A stretch of DNA of 64,000 nt from Pasteurella oralis (lineage in GTDB: Bacteria; Pseudomonadota; Gammaproteobacteria; Enterobacterales; Pasteurellaceae): positions 1 to 64,000 of the forward strand of contig NZ_NXGB01000001.1 in the NCBI RefSeq assembly GCF_002850605.1. The letters are read 5' to 3'. The translations under genes and the position numbers were made by a program. Positions 63,399 through 64,000 of this stretch are shown here, in pieces. The notes under the pieces were generated by a model, which did not search any database, was not told where the DNA came from, and saw only the letters and a list, made by a program, of their open reading frames with translations. Each line of letters begins with the position of its first letter. Positions within the stretch are counted from its first letter, which is position 1.

Positions 63399-63431
63399 AA
63401 AACCGCACTTTAGTTGAAGTTGCGGTTTTTT
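63399..63431 (+). terminator. Terminator of rpsT with an uptake signal in one arm
   Basis: AAAACCGCACTT and AAGTTGCGGTTTTTT (63399-63431). The left arm contains ACCGCACTT; the right arm differs by one base (TTGCGG), so only one arm is a true uptake signal. Confidence 0.88.
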
Positions 63432-63465
63432 ATTGCCTTTTTTCTGTGAATGATGCGCTTTGGTG

Positions 63466-64000
63466 TTATTTATTAAAACGTTTACGGCGACGATGGTAGT
63501 GTAATGTATTTTTCACGGGTTTTAAGATGCGAGACGGTTTAGTATCGGTTTTTGTGCGGTATGCTCTACGATAATGACTTAAAAAATAATGTACTGAGCT
63601 AGCGAGTAATATACCAGCGAGAAAAACAATAATCAGTTCGCCGTAGAGCTGGTGAAAAATTTGATCGATTTTGTTTTGTGTCGTTTTACCATATTTAGCA
63701 TCGAAGGTGACGCGTAAGAAACCTTCGATACCATTAGAAGAATAAATAGGTTCAACAATTTGCTGGGTATTGCTATCATCGTCTTGTTGCGTTTGACTAG
63801 CTAAACCTAAAGTTGAGCGTAAGTCTTTAGATTGGTTAGTTTGTGCTAATAATTCGCCATTATTCGCGTAAATAGAAGCATCAAGTACAAATTCTTCTTT
63901 AGCGAAAGAATTTAAATTTTCGTTCAATTTTTCCGTACTCGCATTGTTCACGAGCAACATAGAAAATAAGTTTGCTTGTTGACGTACTAATAAATGCGAT
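63466..64000 (-). CDS. YtjB/AhpA (SMP)-family membrane protein, 5' end beyond the window
   Basis: The reading frame is open to the right edge (residues SHLLVRQQANLFS precede the first internal Met at 63960), so the gene is cut, with at least 177 codons visible. It has an extracytoplasmic segment (ASIYANNGELLAQTNQ, GFLRVTFDAKYG), then a membrane helix (ELIIVFLAGILLASSVHYFL) and a short basic tail (HYHRRRKRFNK). This fits the C-terminal part of the SMP/YtjB family ('AhpA'), usually next to serB. Function unclear; 'hemolysin regulation' is an old label. Confidence 0.7.
   Translation of the reverse strand, partial: SHLLVRQQANLFSMLLVNNASTEKLNENLNSFAKEEFVLDASIYANNGELLAQTNQSKDLRSTLGLASQTQQDDDSNTQQIVEPIYSSNGIEGFLRVTFDAKYGKTTQNKIDQIFHQLYGELIIVFLAGILLASSVHYFLSHYRRAYRTKTDTKPSRILKPVKNTLHYHRRRKRFNK

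Overview
The window is chromosomal DNA of a member of the Pasteurellaceae. Three things point there. The 9-base uptake signal AAGTGCGGT (or its complement) occurs about 28 times, which is the Haemophilus influenzae/Pasteurella/Aggregatibacter ('Hin') type rather than the Actinobacillus type. The DNA is AT-rich. The proteins resemble H. influenzae and Pasteurella multocida orthologues from end to end. The sialic acid locus has a nanQ gene and an SGNH hydrolase beside siaP, which recalls Pasteurella more than H. influenzae, but I would not name a species.

Layout. 1-384: tail of an unrecognised gene, its terminator, and a broken tRNA-Trp whose 3' half is intact; this looks like the right-hand attachment site of an integrated element lying to the left. 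730-6301: ubiI-ubiH-pepP-ygfB facing zapA-6S RNA-fau, the same arrangement as in E. coli. 6352-11120: bamD facing rluD-pgeF, then ligA. 11219-20324: a complete sialic acid locus (nanA-siaR-nanQ-nanK-nanE and an SGNH hydrolase leftward; siaP-siaT-nanM rightward). 20545-24397: a CcdA/thioredoxin pair and clpB. 24803-28817: dapF, a DUF484 gene, xerC, yigB and an NTF2-like gene. 28945-34414: DMT exporter-folB, plsY, zipA, cysZ, cysK. 34500-40964: ubiE-DUF4328-ubiJ-ubiB-tatABC-hemB, all leftward. 41375-47027: nhaA, an LTA-synthase/phosphoethanolamine-transferase-like gene, a CNNM/CBS membrane protein and a DUF1523 protein. 47055-50519: mltG-tmk-holB-tatD. 50686-57263: serA-rpiA, hemW-ybjQ, rdgB, comEA, ispH-lspA. 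57372-63377: murJ-ribF-ileS facing rpsT. 63466-64000: the start-less end of a YtjB-like gene cut by the window edge.

How the genes work together. The sialic acid genes form a full scavenging route: NanM interconverts anomers in the periplasm, SiaP captures sialic acid, SiaT imports it, NanQ, NanA, NanK and NanE convert it to GlcNAc-6-P, and SiaR regulates. The ubi genes supply ubiquinone. Tat and the CcdA/thioredoxin pair serve the envelope. BamD, MltG, MurJ, LspA, ZipA and ZapA build and divide the envelope. Two palindromes of the Sxy-dependent CRP-S type are present: one, expected, upstream of comEA, and one, unexpected, upstream of nanE. Apart from the left end the window is mostly conserved core genome. 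I found no CRISPR array, no insertion sequence and no convincing new multi-gene defence or mobile system. The most interesting points are the tRNA-Trp scar, the CRP-S-like site in the nan locus, the SGNH gene there, and several unexplained gaps with hairpins.
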